Translations under genes and position numbers: made by a program
The notes under the pieces: model-generated
The model's input: only the letters and a program-made list of their open reading frames with translations
The model's database searches: none
Told to the model about the DNA's origin: nothing
Part shown: in pieces, positions 1 through 7,792 of the stretch
Layout of the letters: every line of letters starts with the position of its first letter
How positions within the stretch are numbered: position 1 is the stretch's first letter
DNA from: JANXMY01 sp965246745
GTDB lineage: Bacteria; Armatimonadota; Armatimonadia; Armatimonadales; Capsulimonadaceae
Direction of reading: 5' to 3'
Assembly: GCA_965246745.1 (NCBI GenBank)
Contig: OZ251980.1
Coordinates: forward strand, 2,542,001 to 2,606,000
DNA: 64,000 bases

Positions 1-1980
1 GAGGACGGCGACATCGTCGCGGAAAATGCCGCCGCTGGAGTCGGCGGCGGCGCGGACGAGCGCTTCGGCCTGCGCCTCGACCGGAAGGTCTGTAGGCAGG
101 GCGGCCAGCAGGCGGCGCAGGCCGGCGGTGCCGAGCAGCTCGCGGCGGCTCGGGCCGGCTTCGGACAGGCCGTCGGTATAAAGCAGCAGCAGGTCGCCGG
201 GGCCGAGGGTCAGAAGGCTTTCGGTGTAGGCGGCGTTCTGGTCTACCCCGAGCGGCGGGCCGGTCGGCTCCAGCTCTTCGATGCGTCCGTCACTGCGCCG
301 GACCAGGCCCGGCTCGTGGCCGCAGGACGCATACACAATCGTGCCGGCGGCGGCATCGTAGACCCCGACAAAGGCCGTCACGAAGCCCGCCAGCAAATCG
401 TGCGCGGTGACAATCGTGTTCAGACTGGCGGCGGCGGCAGCAGGCCGCCGGGACAGGTACAGGGTGGTGCGGAGCGAGTTGCGGACCAGCGCAAGCTGGG
501 CGGCGGCGGCCAGGCCCTTGCCGGAAACGTCGCCGATCACCACGGCATACAGCTCTTTGTCCAATGCAAACAAGTCGAAAAAGTCGCCGCCGACCTGCGC
601 TTCCTGCAAAGCCGGGCGGGTGTACGATGCCACGTCCAGGCCCGGCACCGACGGCGGCAGAGGCGGCTGCAAGGCGTCCTGAAGCTGCGAGGCGATGTTG
701 CGCTCCCGCGCGGCCAGCCGCTCGCGCTCGGCTTCCAGCGCCTTGCGCTCGGTGATGTCCTGAAAAAACACCGACAAGCCGCCGGGCGACGGAAACAAGC
801 GCACGGCCCGCCACGACGCAAGCGGCGCGTAGTAATCTTCCACCGTCAGCGGCTCGTTCTGCGCCATCGCCCGGTGATACTCGGCGTAAAACGAGCTGCC
901 GACCGCTTCCGGGAACTCGTCCCAAACCACGCGCCCGACCAGCTCGCCGCGTGTCCGGCGCAGCATCGCTTCCGCCTGCGCGTTGACATAAGTAAAGCGC
1001 CAGTCGCGGTCCAGGGCATAAAAGCCGTCGGTGATGCTTTCCAGCGTGTGGGCGATGGCTTCCGCTTCGCGGGCCAGGGCGCGGGCCTGCCGGGTGACTT
1101 CCACAGTCAGCCAGGTGCGCTCGACCACGGTTTGCAGCAGGGCGACTTCGTCAGGCGTCCAGCGGCGCGGGACCGGGCTGTGGACTCCGATGCAGGAAAC
1201 CAAGCGGTCCGAGTGGACCACCGGCACGCCGATATGGGCGCGGATGCCGAGGGCGTCATAAGCCGGAAGGCTGTCCGGCGGCACCTGCACCGGGTCCGCG
1301 CGAACATCTTCCACCACCACCGCCCGGCCCGCCGTGTAGGCCGCCCCGACATACTCGCCGAACGATGAAATCGGAAACACGCCGGCCATGCTGGCGACCG
1401 ACGGGTCGGCGCGGTAATCCGGCTGGGTCGTGCAGGTATCGGCCTCGATGTCAATGTCCACAAAGACGCAGCGGGCGACGCCCAGGAACTCGCCGACCGA
1501 CCGCAGGGCATCGGCGACTACCTCGTCGGGGTCGGACACGCGCCGCGCCCGCTCGGCCAGGCCGGCGAGAAACTCTTCGCGCCGCCGCCGCTCGGCCAGC
1601 GCGGTGGTGTCGCTGAAAAAGACCGAAAGACCGTCGGCGGTCGGAAACGCCCGCGCTTCAAACCAGGCGGAGAGCGGGGGAAAGTATTCTTCCGCCGAAA
1701 CGGCGGCTCCCTCGGCGGCGGCCCGGCGGTAAGCCCGCTCAAAGGCCGTGCCGATTACCTGCGGAAACTCATTCCAAATCACCTGCCCGAGCAGCCCCTC
1801 GCGCGGGCGGCCCAGCAGCCGCTCGGCATGGGCATTGACATAGGTGAAGCGCCAGGCGGTGTCGAGGGCGAAAAACGCATCGGCGATGCCTTCCAAGATG
1901 CGGGCGGCGGCGCTGCCCGGCAGCAGGGATAAATCGGGGTGGGACAAATTGGGCTGGGGCGGCATTTGGGGGTCGTTCAC
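1..1980 (-). CDS. PAS-GAF-PAS sensor with PP2C-type (SpoIIE/RsbU) serine phosphatase domain, C-terminus cut by window edge
   Basis: Reading the minus strand from GTG at 1980 (alternative ATG at 1965) gives an open frame of 660 codons running off the window. An N-terminal PAS domain (about residues 25-140, 'WRFTYVNAHAERLLGR'), a GAF domain (about 150-310) and a second PAS (about 320-430, 'DRDWRFTYVNAQAEAMLRR') precede a SpoIIE-type PP2C domain. Metal-site motifs are visible: 'VGGDFFDLF', 'IGDVSGKGLAAAA', 'YASCGHEPGL', 'LYTDGLSEA' and the terminal 'DDVAVL', so only a few residues are probably missing. Family knowledge: such phosphatases dephosphorylate anti-sigma-factor antagonists. The kinase-like gene directly upstream on the same strand (2070-3095) is the natural partner. 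A TATAAT box at 2035-2040 may drive it. Confidence 0.88.
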   Translation of the reverse strand, partial: MNDPQMPPQPNLSHPDLSLLPGSAAARILEGIADAFFALDTAWRFTYVNAHAERLLGRPREGLLGQVIWNEFPQVIGTAFERAYRRAAAEGAAVSAEEYFPPLSAWFEARAFPTADGLSVFFSDTTALAERRRREEFLAGLAERARRVSDPDEVVADALRSVGEFLGVARCVFVDIDIEADTCTTQPDYRADPSVASMAGVFPISSFGEYVGAAYTAGRAVVVEDVRADPVQVPPDSLPAYDALGIRAHIGVPVVHSDRLVSCIGVHSPVPRRWTPDEVALLQTVVERTWLTVEVTRQARALAREAEAIAHTLESITDGFYALDRDWRFTYVNAQAEAMLRRTRGELVGRVVWDEFPEAVGSSFYAEYHRAMAQNEPLTVEDYYAPLASWRAVRLFPSPGGLSVFFQDITERKALEAERERLAARERNIASQLQDALQPPLPPSVPGLDVASYTRPALQEAQVGGDFFDLFALDKELYAVVIGDVSGKGLAAAAQLALVRNSLRTTLYLSRRPAAAAASLNTIVTAHDLLAGFVTAFVGVYDAAAGTIVYASCGHEPGLVRRSDGRIEELEPTGPPLGVDQNAAYTESLLTLGPGDLLLLYTDGLSEAGPSRRELLGTAGLRRLLAALPTDLPVEAQAEALVRAAADSSGGIFRDDVAVL

Positions 1981-2034
1981 GGGTCCTGGCCTTGTCAAAA
2001 ACTCTTTGCTGAAAACTTTGCGCTGACTGCCTGC

Positions 2035-2040
2035 ATTATA
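2035..2040 (-). promoter_or_regulatory. -10 box (TATAAT) of the phosphatase gene
   Basis: A perfect TATAAT read on the minus strand lies about 55 nt upstream of the GTG start at 1980. I see no good -35 at 17 bp, so this is a partial promoter call. Confidence 0.4.
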
Positions 2041-2069
2041 CCACAGCTTATGCCGCTTGCCGGTCGAAA

Positions 2070-3095
2070 TTAAGCCGCCTGCCAGTCGGCGGCCGGGGCG
2101 AGTGTGTCTTGTTCCAACACAACTGTGGTGCCGGCCCCGCCGGTCAGCAGGGCCACCCGGTCGGCGGTCATCAAAATCATGGTGAAGCCGTGCCCCATCG
2201 TGCCGGCCGTGCTGTAGCCGCGCCGCAGGGTCGCATTCGGCAGATCGGCTATGGGAATGCCTGCGCCGGTGTCTTGAATCCGCACCTGCACCGTCCCCGG
2301 CGCGTCTGCTGAGACCCAGCCTTCGCCGCCGCCGGTGTGCACCACGGCGTTCATGGCCGCCTCGCCGACCGCCGTTTCCAGGTCGAATGCGCGAATGCCG
2401 GCGACTCCCGCCGCGCCGCAGGCGGCGGCGGCCTGCCGGCGCAGCTCGCGGACTCCGCCGCCGTCGCCGCGCAGAGAAATCGGCCCGGCAAAGGCCGCTC
2501 GCGCCGGCGGCAGGTCGGCTTCGGTCAGACACAAGGTCAGACGGCCGTCGGTGGCCCCCGCCAAGAGGTCCCGCAGCAGGCGCTCGCGGTCCGAGATCAA
2601 GGCGGTTTGCAGCGCGACATGCCGGCGCGTTTCGACCTCCGCTGCGAGCTGCCGGGCCAGCAGCCGCGCCTGGGCGTCGGTCAGCGCGTGCGGGACGCGG
2701 TCTACGATGCACAGCGACCCGACGGCATAGCCTTCGGTCGTGACAATCGGCGCTCCGGCGTAAAAGCGCACAAACGGCTCGCCGGCGACCAGCGGGTTGT
2801 CGGCAAAGCGGGGGTCGGCGCGGGCATCAGGCACGACCAGCAGGTCCGGCTCCAGAATGGTGTGGGCGCAGAACGAGACTTCGCGCGGGTCCTCGGTTTT
2901 GTCCTGGCCGACGGCGGCTTTGGACCACTGCCGGTCCCGGTCAACAAAGTTCACCACCGCTGTCGGCACTTCGCAAAGCTGCGCGGCCAGCTCGACCGCT
3001 TCGGTGAACACGGCTTCCGGCAGGGTGTCCAAAATCGCGCATTCACGCAGCCAGCGCAGCCGCTGTTCTTCGTTTTCAGGAATAGGAGCGGTCAT
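2070..3095 (-). CDS. GAF domain + HATPase_c (RsbW-like) anti-sigma/serine kinase
   Basis: 341 residues from ATG at 3095. Residues 1-170 are a GAF domain ('REVSFCAHTIL', 'FYAGAPIVTTEGYAVGSLC'); residues about 215-335 are a GHKL ATPase with N box 'VGEAAMNAVVH', G1 'DTGAGIP' and G2 'MGHGFTMI'. No HisKA dimerisation helix is seen, which fits the RsbW/SpoIIAB serine-kinase group rather than a two-component histidine kinase. It lies 89 bp upstream of the PP2C phosphatase gene on the same strand, suggesting a partner-switching module (inference). Its GAF domain closely resembles the one at the N-terminus of the sensor at 41871-45251. The frame stays open further upstream, but the homology begins at this methionine. 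Confidence 0.85.
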   Translation of the reverse strand: MTAPIPENEEQRLRWLRECAILDTLPEAVFTEAVELAAQLCEVPTAVVNFVDRDRQWSKAAVGQDKTEDPREVSFCAHTILEPDLLVVPDARADPRFADNPLVAGEPFVRFYAGAPIVTTEGYAVGSLCIVDRVPHALTDAQARLLARQLAAEVETRRHVALQTALISDRERLLRDLLAGATDGRLTLCLTEADLPPARAAFAGPISLRGDGGGVRELRRQAAAACGAAGVAGIRAFDLETAVGEAAMNAVVHTGGGEGWVSADAPGTVQVRIQDTGAGIPIADLPNATLRRGYSTAGTMGHGFTMILMTADRVALLTGGAGTTVVLEQDTLAPAADWQAA

Positions 3096-3125
3096 TACCC
3101 CATTGTTCCCGATTTTGAGTGTTTT

Positions 3126-3155
3126 TTGCGCGGTTCGCGTGTTTTGGAGTATAAT
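3126..3155 (+). promoter_or_regulatory. Promoter of the SBP-permease fusion gene
   Basis: TTGCGC (3126-3131) and a perfect TATAAT (3150-3155) are separated by 18 bp. The predicted transcript start falls within about 10 nt of the ATG at 3171 and no Shine-Dalgarno sequence is visible, so the mRNA would be nearly leaderless. Confidence 0.6.
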
Positions 3156-3170
3156 AAGCGCAAAACTCCT

Positions 3171-5591
3171 ATGAACGCTTCGGTAAACGCTTTGGTAAAC
3201 GCTTCGGTAAACGCTTTTTTCGCCCCGCGCCGGGGTCGGCCGGCCGCCTGGCTGCTGCTGTTCGGCCTGCTGCTGCTCGGCGCTCCGCCGCGCCCGGCCT
3301 GCGCCGACGCGCCTGTGACCCTGCGGTTCCGCTACTGGGGGGATTTCAAGGAAATCGGGGTCATCCACAAGACCATTCAAGCGTTTGAGCGCGACCATCC
3401 GGGCGTGAAAGTGCATGACGAGCGCATTCCGGCAGGCGACGAGTACGCGCAAAAGCTGCTGGTGGAGCAGGCGGCGGGGCTGACCCCGGATGTGATCTTT
3501 TGCGGCGGCAATTATGCCAGCTTTGCCGGCCGGGGGGTTCTGGCGGACCTTGCGCCGTATGCCGCCGGTGACCCGTCGGTGCATCTCCGCGAGTATTACC
3601 CGCAGATGGTGCGGCAGTTTCAGCGCGACGGCCGCTTGTACGCCCTGCCGCGCGACATCGCCCCCTGCGGCCTGGTGTACTACAACAAGTCGCTGTTCGA
3701 CAAAGCGCATCTGCCGTACCCGGACGGCTCGTGGCGGTGGGACTACGCGCCGCACCCCGAGCGCGGCGCTCAGGACTTTCTCACGGCGGCGCGGCTGCTG
3801 ACCAAGCACGGCGCGTCGTCGTCGGACACGGTTTACGGCTACGCCGCCGGCGACAACTCGTTTACCTTGAACAATTTGGTGTTTTCGTCCGGCGCGGCGT
3901 TTGTGGACGATGTGCAGAACCCGAAAACGCTGCTGTATGACGACCCGCGCGTTGTCAAGGCGATCCAGCTCACGCAGGATTTAAGCGGCAAGTACAATGT
4001 TTCGCCGTCGGCGGTGGACCTGGCGTCGTCCGGGGTCGGCTCGCACGACCTGTTCGCGCAGGGCCGGGTCGCGCTGTATGTGACGGGCATTTGGGAAGTG
4101 CCGCGCTTTCGCACCGAAATCAAAGACTTCGACTGGGACATCGCCGCGTTTCCGGCAGGTCCGACCGGCCTGCGGGGAGTCATGTCGGGCGGCTCCGGCT
4201 ACGGCATGGCGGCGTCCAGCCGCCACAAACAAGAAGCCTGGGAGCTGGTGAAATACCTGGCGGGTCCGGTCGGCCTCGGCAACCTCGCGCAAAGCGGCCT
4301 GGCGCAGCCGGCGATTGCCCGGCTGGCCGACTCGCCGCTGTGGCTCGACGACGCCCGCCCGCGAAACCGCAAGCTCACGGTGGAAGAAGTGCCTTACGGG
4401 CACTTTGATATTGCGTCGCCGGTGTGGACCGAGGTGGCGGCGGTGATCAACCCGAAATTGCAGCTTGTGTGGAGCGGCACGCTGTCCGCGCAGCAGGCGG
4501 TGGCGGCGTTTCAGGGACCGGCGCAGGCGAAGCTCGACGAACTCAATCACCCGCCGGCGCATCCCCGGCTGAGCTGGGGCTGGGGCGGGCTGGCAATGGC
4601 GGCGCTGACGCTGGGCCTGGCGGGCTGGGTCTGGCAGGGGGCGCGGGCGGACATCAAAGCCGGCCGGGTGAGCGCCTCCGGCGAGGAAACCCGCGCCGGC
4701 TGGGCGTTTGTGTCCCCGTGGCTCGCCGGCACGGGCTTGTTCCTGCTCGGCCCGATGCTGGTGTCCCTGCTGCTGGCGTTTTCGTCGTGGGACATGATTT
4801 CGCCCGCCCGGTGGGTCGGCGGCGGCAACTTCGCCGAGATGGGGCATGACGACCGCTTTTGGAAAAGCTTGTCGGTGACGCTTTTGTACACGGTCTTCAG
4901 CGTCCCGCTCGGCGTCGCCGGCTCGCTCGGCCTGGCGCTGCTGCTCAACACCAAAATCAAAGGCCAGTCGGTTTTTCGGACGCTGTATTACCTGCCGGCG
5001 GTCGCGTCGGCGGTTGCTGCGTCGCTGATCTGGCTGCGCTTGTTTAACCCGGAAAGCGGGCTGCTCAACTACGGCCTCGGCGTGCTCCATCTCAACGGCC
5101 TGATGGGCGCTTTGGGCCTGACCGACCCGGCCAAAGGGTATGTGAACTGGCTCGGCTCGGAGAAAACCGCGCTCGGCAGCCTGGTTGTGATGAGCCTCTG
5201 GGGCATCGGCGGCGGCATGGTGATTTACCTCGCGGGCTTGCAGGGCATTCCGCAGTCGTATTATGAAGCCGCCGAGCTGGACGGCGCAAATGTCTGGCAG
5301 AAGTTCAAGCATGTGACGCTGCCGCTGCTGACGCCGACCATCTTTTTCACGCTGATTATCGGCCTCATCGCGTCGTTTCAAACGTTCACCCAGGGCTTTG
5401 TGATGACTCAGGGCGGCCCGAACAACGCCACGCTGTTTTACGCCCTGTACTTATACCAAAACGCCTTCCAGTTCCTGAAAATGGGCTATGCCAGCGCCCT
5501 CGCCTGGGTGCTGTTTTTGATTATTCTGGTCTTCACGGCCATTCAAATGAAGCTGTCCGGCTGGGTCCACTACGAAGGGCAGACGAAGTAG
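3171..5591 (+). CDS. Fused sugar ABC transporter: extracellular solute-binding protein + MalF-type permease
   Basis: 806 residues. Residues about 23-45 are a signal-like hydrophobic stretch ('WLLLFGLLLLGAPP') without a lipobox. Residues about 46-465 are an SBP_bac_1 domain ('LRFRYWGDFKEIGVIHKTI', 'SSGAAFVDD', 'GIWEVPRF'). One linking membrane segment (about 470-495) leads into a CUT1 permease with the EAA loop 'EAAELDGANVWQKFKHVTLP'. These two functions are normally separate proteins, so this is a genuine fusion: the open frame runs through with no stop. The N-terminus carries a tandem 12-nt repeat coding for Asn-Ala-(Ser/Leu)-Val units. The second permease is at 6064-6975. No ATPase gene is nearby, so a shared ATPase is likely (inference). 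The frame extends upstream of 3171 but overlaps the divergent gene, so 3171 is the start. Confidence 0.9.
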   Translation: MNASVNALVNASVNAFFAPRRGRPAAWLLLFGLLLLGAPPRPACADAPVTLRFRYWGDFKEIGVIHKTIQAFERDHPGVKVHDERIPAGDEYAQKLLVEQAAGLTPDVIFCGGNYASFAGRGVLADLAPYAAGDPSVHLREYYPQMVRQFQRDGRLYALPRDIAPCGLVYYNKSLFDKAHLPYPDGSWRWDYAPHPERGAQDFLTAARLLTKHGASSSDTVYGYAAGDNSFTLNNLVFSSGAAFVDDVQNPKTLLYDDPRVVKAIQLTQDLSGKYNVSPSAVDLASSGVGSHDLFAQGRVALYVTGIWEVPRFRTEIKDFDWDIAAFPAGPTGLRGVMSGGSGYGMAASSRHKQEAWELVKYLAGPVGLGNLAQSGLAQPAIARLADSPLWLDDARPRNRKLTVEEVPYGHFDIASPVWTEVAAVINPKLQLVWSGTLSAQQAVAAFQGPAQAKLDELNHPPAHPRLSWGWGGLAMAALTLGLAGWVWQGARADIKAGRVSASGEETRAGWAFVSPWLAGTGLFLLGPMLVSLLLAFSSWDMISPARWVGGGNFAEMGHDDRFWKSLSVTLLYTVFSVPLGVAGSLGLALLLNTKIKGQSVFRTLYYLPAVASAVAASLIWLRLFNPESGLLNYGLGVLHLNGLMGALGLTDPAKGYVNWLGSEKTALGSLVVMSLWGIGGGMVIYLAGLQGIPQSYYEAAELDGANVWQKFKHVTLPLLTPTIFFTLIIGLIASFQTFTQGFVMTQGGPNNATLFYALYLYQNAFQFLKMGYASALAWVLFLIILVFTAIQMKLSGWVHYEGQTK

Positions 5592-5609
5592 ATAGTGAGA
5601 TAACGCAGG

Positions 5610-5735
5610 TCGGATACCACGCAATAAATTGCGAGGCTGAACAAATCAATGTCGAAGCGACATAAGATGCCTGAACATATAGTCGTCCGTCGCTGCGGCG
5701 GTGAGTTATCCAAGCCTCGGGTTTCAACCCGTGCT
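5610..5735. repeat. Decayed palindromic repeat, family A
   Basis: The stretch around 5617-5665 (ccacgcaataaattgcgagg and on) resembles, with mismatches, the arm of the inverted repeat at 8861-8896. A matching opposite element with 'caagcctcgggtttcaaccc' follows at about 5710-5730. It fills the gap between the fused transporter gene and the small gene at 5782. Confidence 0.5.
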
Positions 5736-5781
5736 CGTCTCCAGAGCAGCACTAAGAGAGCAGTATACATTGACCGCTGTC

Positions 5782-6030
5782 ATGTTTGACTATGCTCAGA
5801 TGAGTAGTATGGTCCGCGAAACGCTCCAAGAAGCATTTGGGCCGAATGCGGCGGTTCGCACAGACGAAGGCAATTCCGGCAATGTTTACGTCCGCATCGT
5901 CTCTGATCGGTTTGATGGCCTTAACGAGCGAGCGAAGCAGGAATTAATTTGGGATGTCCTGCGGCAAAATCTCAAAGAAGAGTCGCAGGCGGTCGCACTC
6001 GTGCTGGCGTTCGGCACCGACCAAATCTAG
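5782..6030 (+). CDS. Small BolA-like protein
   Basis: 82 residues from ATG 5782 (an upstream frame extension to 5701 would be repeat DNA). The C-terminal half, 'VYVRIVSDRFDGLNERAKQE' followed by an amphipathic helix and a terminal beta strand, resembles the BolA fold, in which 'F.g.s...R...v...l' follows a central beta strand. The conserved BolA histidine is not obvious, so this is a fold-level guess. The gene sits between two components of a sugar transporter and is bordered upstream by a decayed palindromic repeat, so it is probably an insertion rather than part of the uptake system. Confidence 0.5.
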   Translation: MFDYAQMSSMVRETLQEAFGPNAAVRTDEGNSGNVYVRIVSDRFDGLNERAKQELIWDVLRQNLKEESQAVALVLAFGTDQI

Positions 6031-6063
6031 CCGCAAATCAGCCAATTACACAAGAAAGCAATT

Positions 6064-6975
6064 ATGAGCACAACAGTCGCGCCGCCGCCGGCAAAACCGG
6101 CGACGGAAAAGAAAATGCAGACCGGCGCGAAAACGCGCTCGCTCAGCGACCGCCGCGCGGCGGGGCTGCTGTTCGGGCTGGCCTGCGCCGGGGCGGCGCT
6201 GACCCTGGTGCCGTTTTACCTGATGCTTGCGCTGTCGCTGAAAACTGATGCCGAAGTGGCCCAAAGCCCGTGGGCGCTGCCGCACACGCCGCAGTGGAGC
6301 AACTACGTCCATGCATGGACGCTCGACGGCACGGATGTCACGTTTGCGGCGTTTTTTCGCAACACCCTGGTCATCGCCGTTCTCACCACGGTCGGCACCG
6401 TATTGTCGTCGAGCTTTGTGGCGTTCGGCTTTTCCCGCCTGCGGTTTCCGGGCCGCGACCGCCTTTTTTTGCTGCTGCTCGCCACGATGATGCTGCCGAG
6501 CATCGTCACGCTGATTCCTTCGTACATCGGCTTTCGGTATCTGCACTGGATTGACACGCTGTACCCGCTGGTGGTCCCGGCGTTTTTCGCGGGCGCGTTC
6601 AACGTCTTTTTGCTGCGCCAGTTCTTTTTGACCCTGCCGCGCGAGCTGGACGAAGCCGCGCGGCTCGACGGCGCATCGTATTTCCAGGTGTACTGGCTGA
6701 TACTGCTGCCGCTGTGCCGCCCGGCGTTAGTGACCGTCGGCTTGTTCGCGTTTATCTACGCCTGGAAAGACTTGATGGCTCCGCTGATTTATTTGAACTC
6801 CCCTGAAAAGCAAACGCTCGAGCTTGGCCTGCGGACATTTCAGACGATCCACGGCACGCAGTGGAACCTGCTGATGGCCGGCTCGGTGTTTGTCTTGATC
6901 CCCCTGCTTGCGCTGTTTTTCGCCGGCCAGCGCTACTTCATTCGCGGCATCGTCATGTCCGGCCTCAAAGATTAG
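6064..6975 (+). CDS. Sugar ABC transporter permease, MalG/CUT1 type
   Basis: 303 residues with a cytoplasmic N-terminal tail and six predicted membrane segments. The EAA loop reads 'DEAARLDGASYFQVYWLILL', followed by 'LCRPALVTVGLFAFIYAWKD', typical of CUT1 second permeases. It should pair with the permease half of the fused protein at 3171-5591. The small gene at 5782-6030 separates the two. The N-terminal alanine/lysine-rich tail (about 30 residues) is longer than in the MalG family. Family assignment is secure; the substrate cannot be read from the sequence. Confidence 0.93.
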   Translation: MSTTVAPPPAKPATEKKMQTGAKTRSLSDRRAAGLLFGLACAGAALTLVPFYLMLALSLKTDAEVAQSPWALPHTPQWSNYVHAWTLDGTDVTFAAFFRNTLVIAVLTTVGTVLSSSFVAFGFSRLRFPGRDRLFLLLLATMMLPSIVTLIPSYIGFRYLHWIDTLYPLVVPAFFAGAFNVFLLRQFFLTLPRELDEAARLDGASYFQVYWLILLPLCRPALVTVGLFAFIYAWKDLMAPLIYLNSPEKQTLELGLRTFQTIHGTQWNLLMAGSVFVLIPLLALFFAGQRYFIRGIVMSGLKD

Positions 6976-6999
6976 GACTTAAAAGGCGGGGGGGTGGGA

Positions 7000-7449
7000 A
7001 TGTTCAGGTTCCTGAAGCGCCGCGCTGCCATGTCTTCCGCCGACTGGGAGAGTTCCGGGCTGCTGTCCGCGCTGTCGGAGCGAACCGTGTTCGTCCTGAG
7101 CCTCAACCCGAGCGGCGAGTATCGCGGCGACCCTGCCGACACCGACGCGGTGCTGGCCTGGATGGACCAAAACGCGCGGGAGACATCCGCTCCCCGCTCC
7201 CTTGACATCTACTGCTACGAAGAGGGCGGGCGGCGTGTCAGGCCCTTCTTCTCCGCCGCCGCGCATGTCGGCACGTTTATCAATTCCGATCCCGCTCACA
7301 AATGGAAAGCGTTTACCGGCGCGGGGCTGACCGGCGCGAAGCTCTTTTCTGCCCTGTGTCAAGCGGCATCGTTAGGGACGCAAATCATTCTGAACCCGCG
7401 CTCGCCCGAAGAGCGGCTTATCGCTGCCGATGCGCTGCCACGGGGCTGA
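7000..7449 (+). CDS. SseB-like N-terminal domain protein whose 3' end lies in a repeat
   Basis: 149 residues from ATG 7000, preceded by a G-rich ribosome-binding stretch. The pattern 'RRVRPFFSAAAHVGTFI', 'AFTGAGLTGAKLFSAL' and 'GTQIILNPRSPEERLI' matches the SseB N-terminal domain family (enhanced serine sensitivity protein B / type III secretion regulators; molecular role poorly defined). The last codons, Leu-Pro-Arg-Gly-stop, are encoded by the left arm of the palindromic repeat at 7437-7585, so the repeat supplies the stop codon and may have replaced the original C-terminus. Confidence 0.65.
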   Translation: MFRFLKRRAAMSSADWESSGLLSALSERTVFVLSLNPSGEYRGDPADTDAVLAWMDQNARETSAPRSLDIYCYEEGGRRVRPFFSAAAHVGTFINSDPAHKWKAFTGAGLTGAKLFSALCQAASLGTQIILNPRSPEERLIAADALPRG

Positions 7450-7585
7450 ACCCCCGTGCTTCAAAAGGCAAGCGCCCGCCTGCGCGGGCGAAGATTAAAG
7501 TCCAGCGAAGATTAAAGTCCAGCTTCGCTGGTGCCCGCGCAGGCGGGGAATTGCCCTTTGAAGCACGGGGGTTCAGCCCCGTGGC
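7437..7585. repeat. Palindromic repeat, family A (35-bp arms)
   Basis: The arm 7437-7471 (gccacggggctgaaccccc and on) and the arm 7551-7585 are reverse complements with one mismatch over 35 bp. The internal part contains a second inverted pair (cgcccgcctgcgcgggcg against the cgcgcaggcgggg stretch). This nested structure resembles REP/BIME-type or MITE-like elements. No transposase is encoded. Confidence 0.85.
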
Positions 7586-7642
7586 CTGGGAAAATGCTCA
7601 CGCCCACTAGCCTTATTATACTTAGGTATCATTAGGCGCTGC

Positions 7643-7791
7643 GTTATTATACTTTGGTGCCTTTTAAGTGCCCGAACGTAAATAAGTTAAACTATCCTAA
7701 GTCGAGCCGAGCGCATTTTACTCGGACGAAAGCGGCTTGGCGCAAAGCGGATACTTTAACTTATTTCGGATTGACTACTTAGTATAATAAC
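7643..7791. mobile_element. MITE-like element with 11-bp terminal inverted repeats
   Basis: Perfect terminal repeats GTTATTATACT (7643-7653) and AGTATAATAAC (7781-7791) enclose inner inverted repeats at 7680-7697 and 7749-7766 (one mismatch in 18 bp). The 149-bp element is AT-richer than its surroundings, has no coding capacity, and ends two bases before the ATG of the next gene. A partial extra copy of the terminus (ttattatact) lies just outside at about 7614-7623. Confidence 0.6.
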
Positions 7792-7792
7792 G

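Noticed and set aside
290..1742. Long open frames on both strands across the first 2 kb
   Set aside because: They are Arg/Ala-rich shadows of the PAS-GAF-PP2C gene, whose motifs are all in the minus frame from 1980 to the window edge.
2337..3170. N-terminal extension of the fused transporter gene to 2337
   Set aside because: It lies antisense to the GAF-HATPase gene and has no family similarity; a promoter lies directly before 3171.
3981..5381. 466-codon minus-strand frame opposite the transporter
   Set aside because: Its composition (Arg/Gln/His-rich) is that of an antisense shadow; the plus frame carries clear domains.
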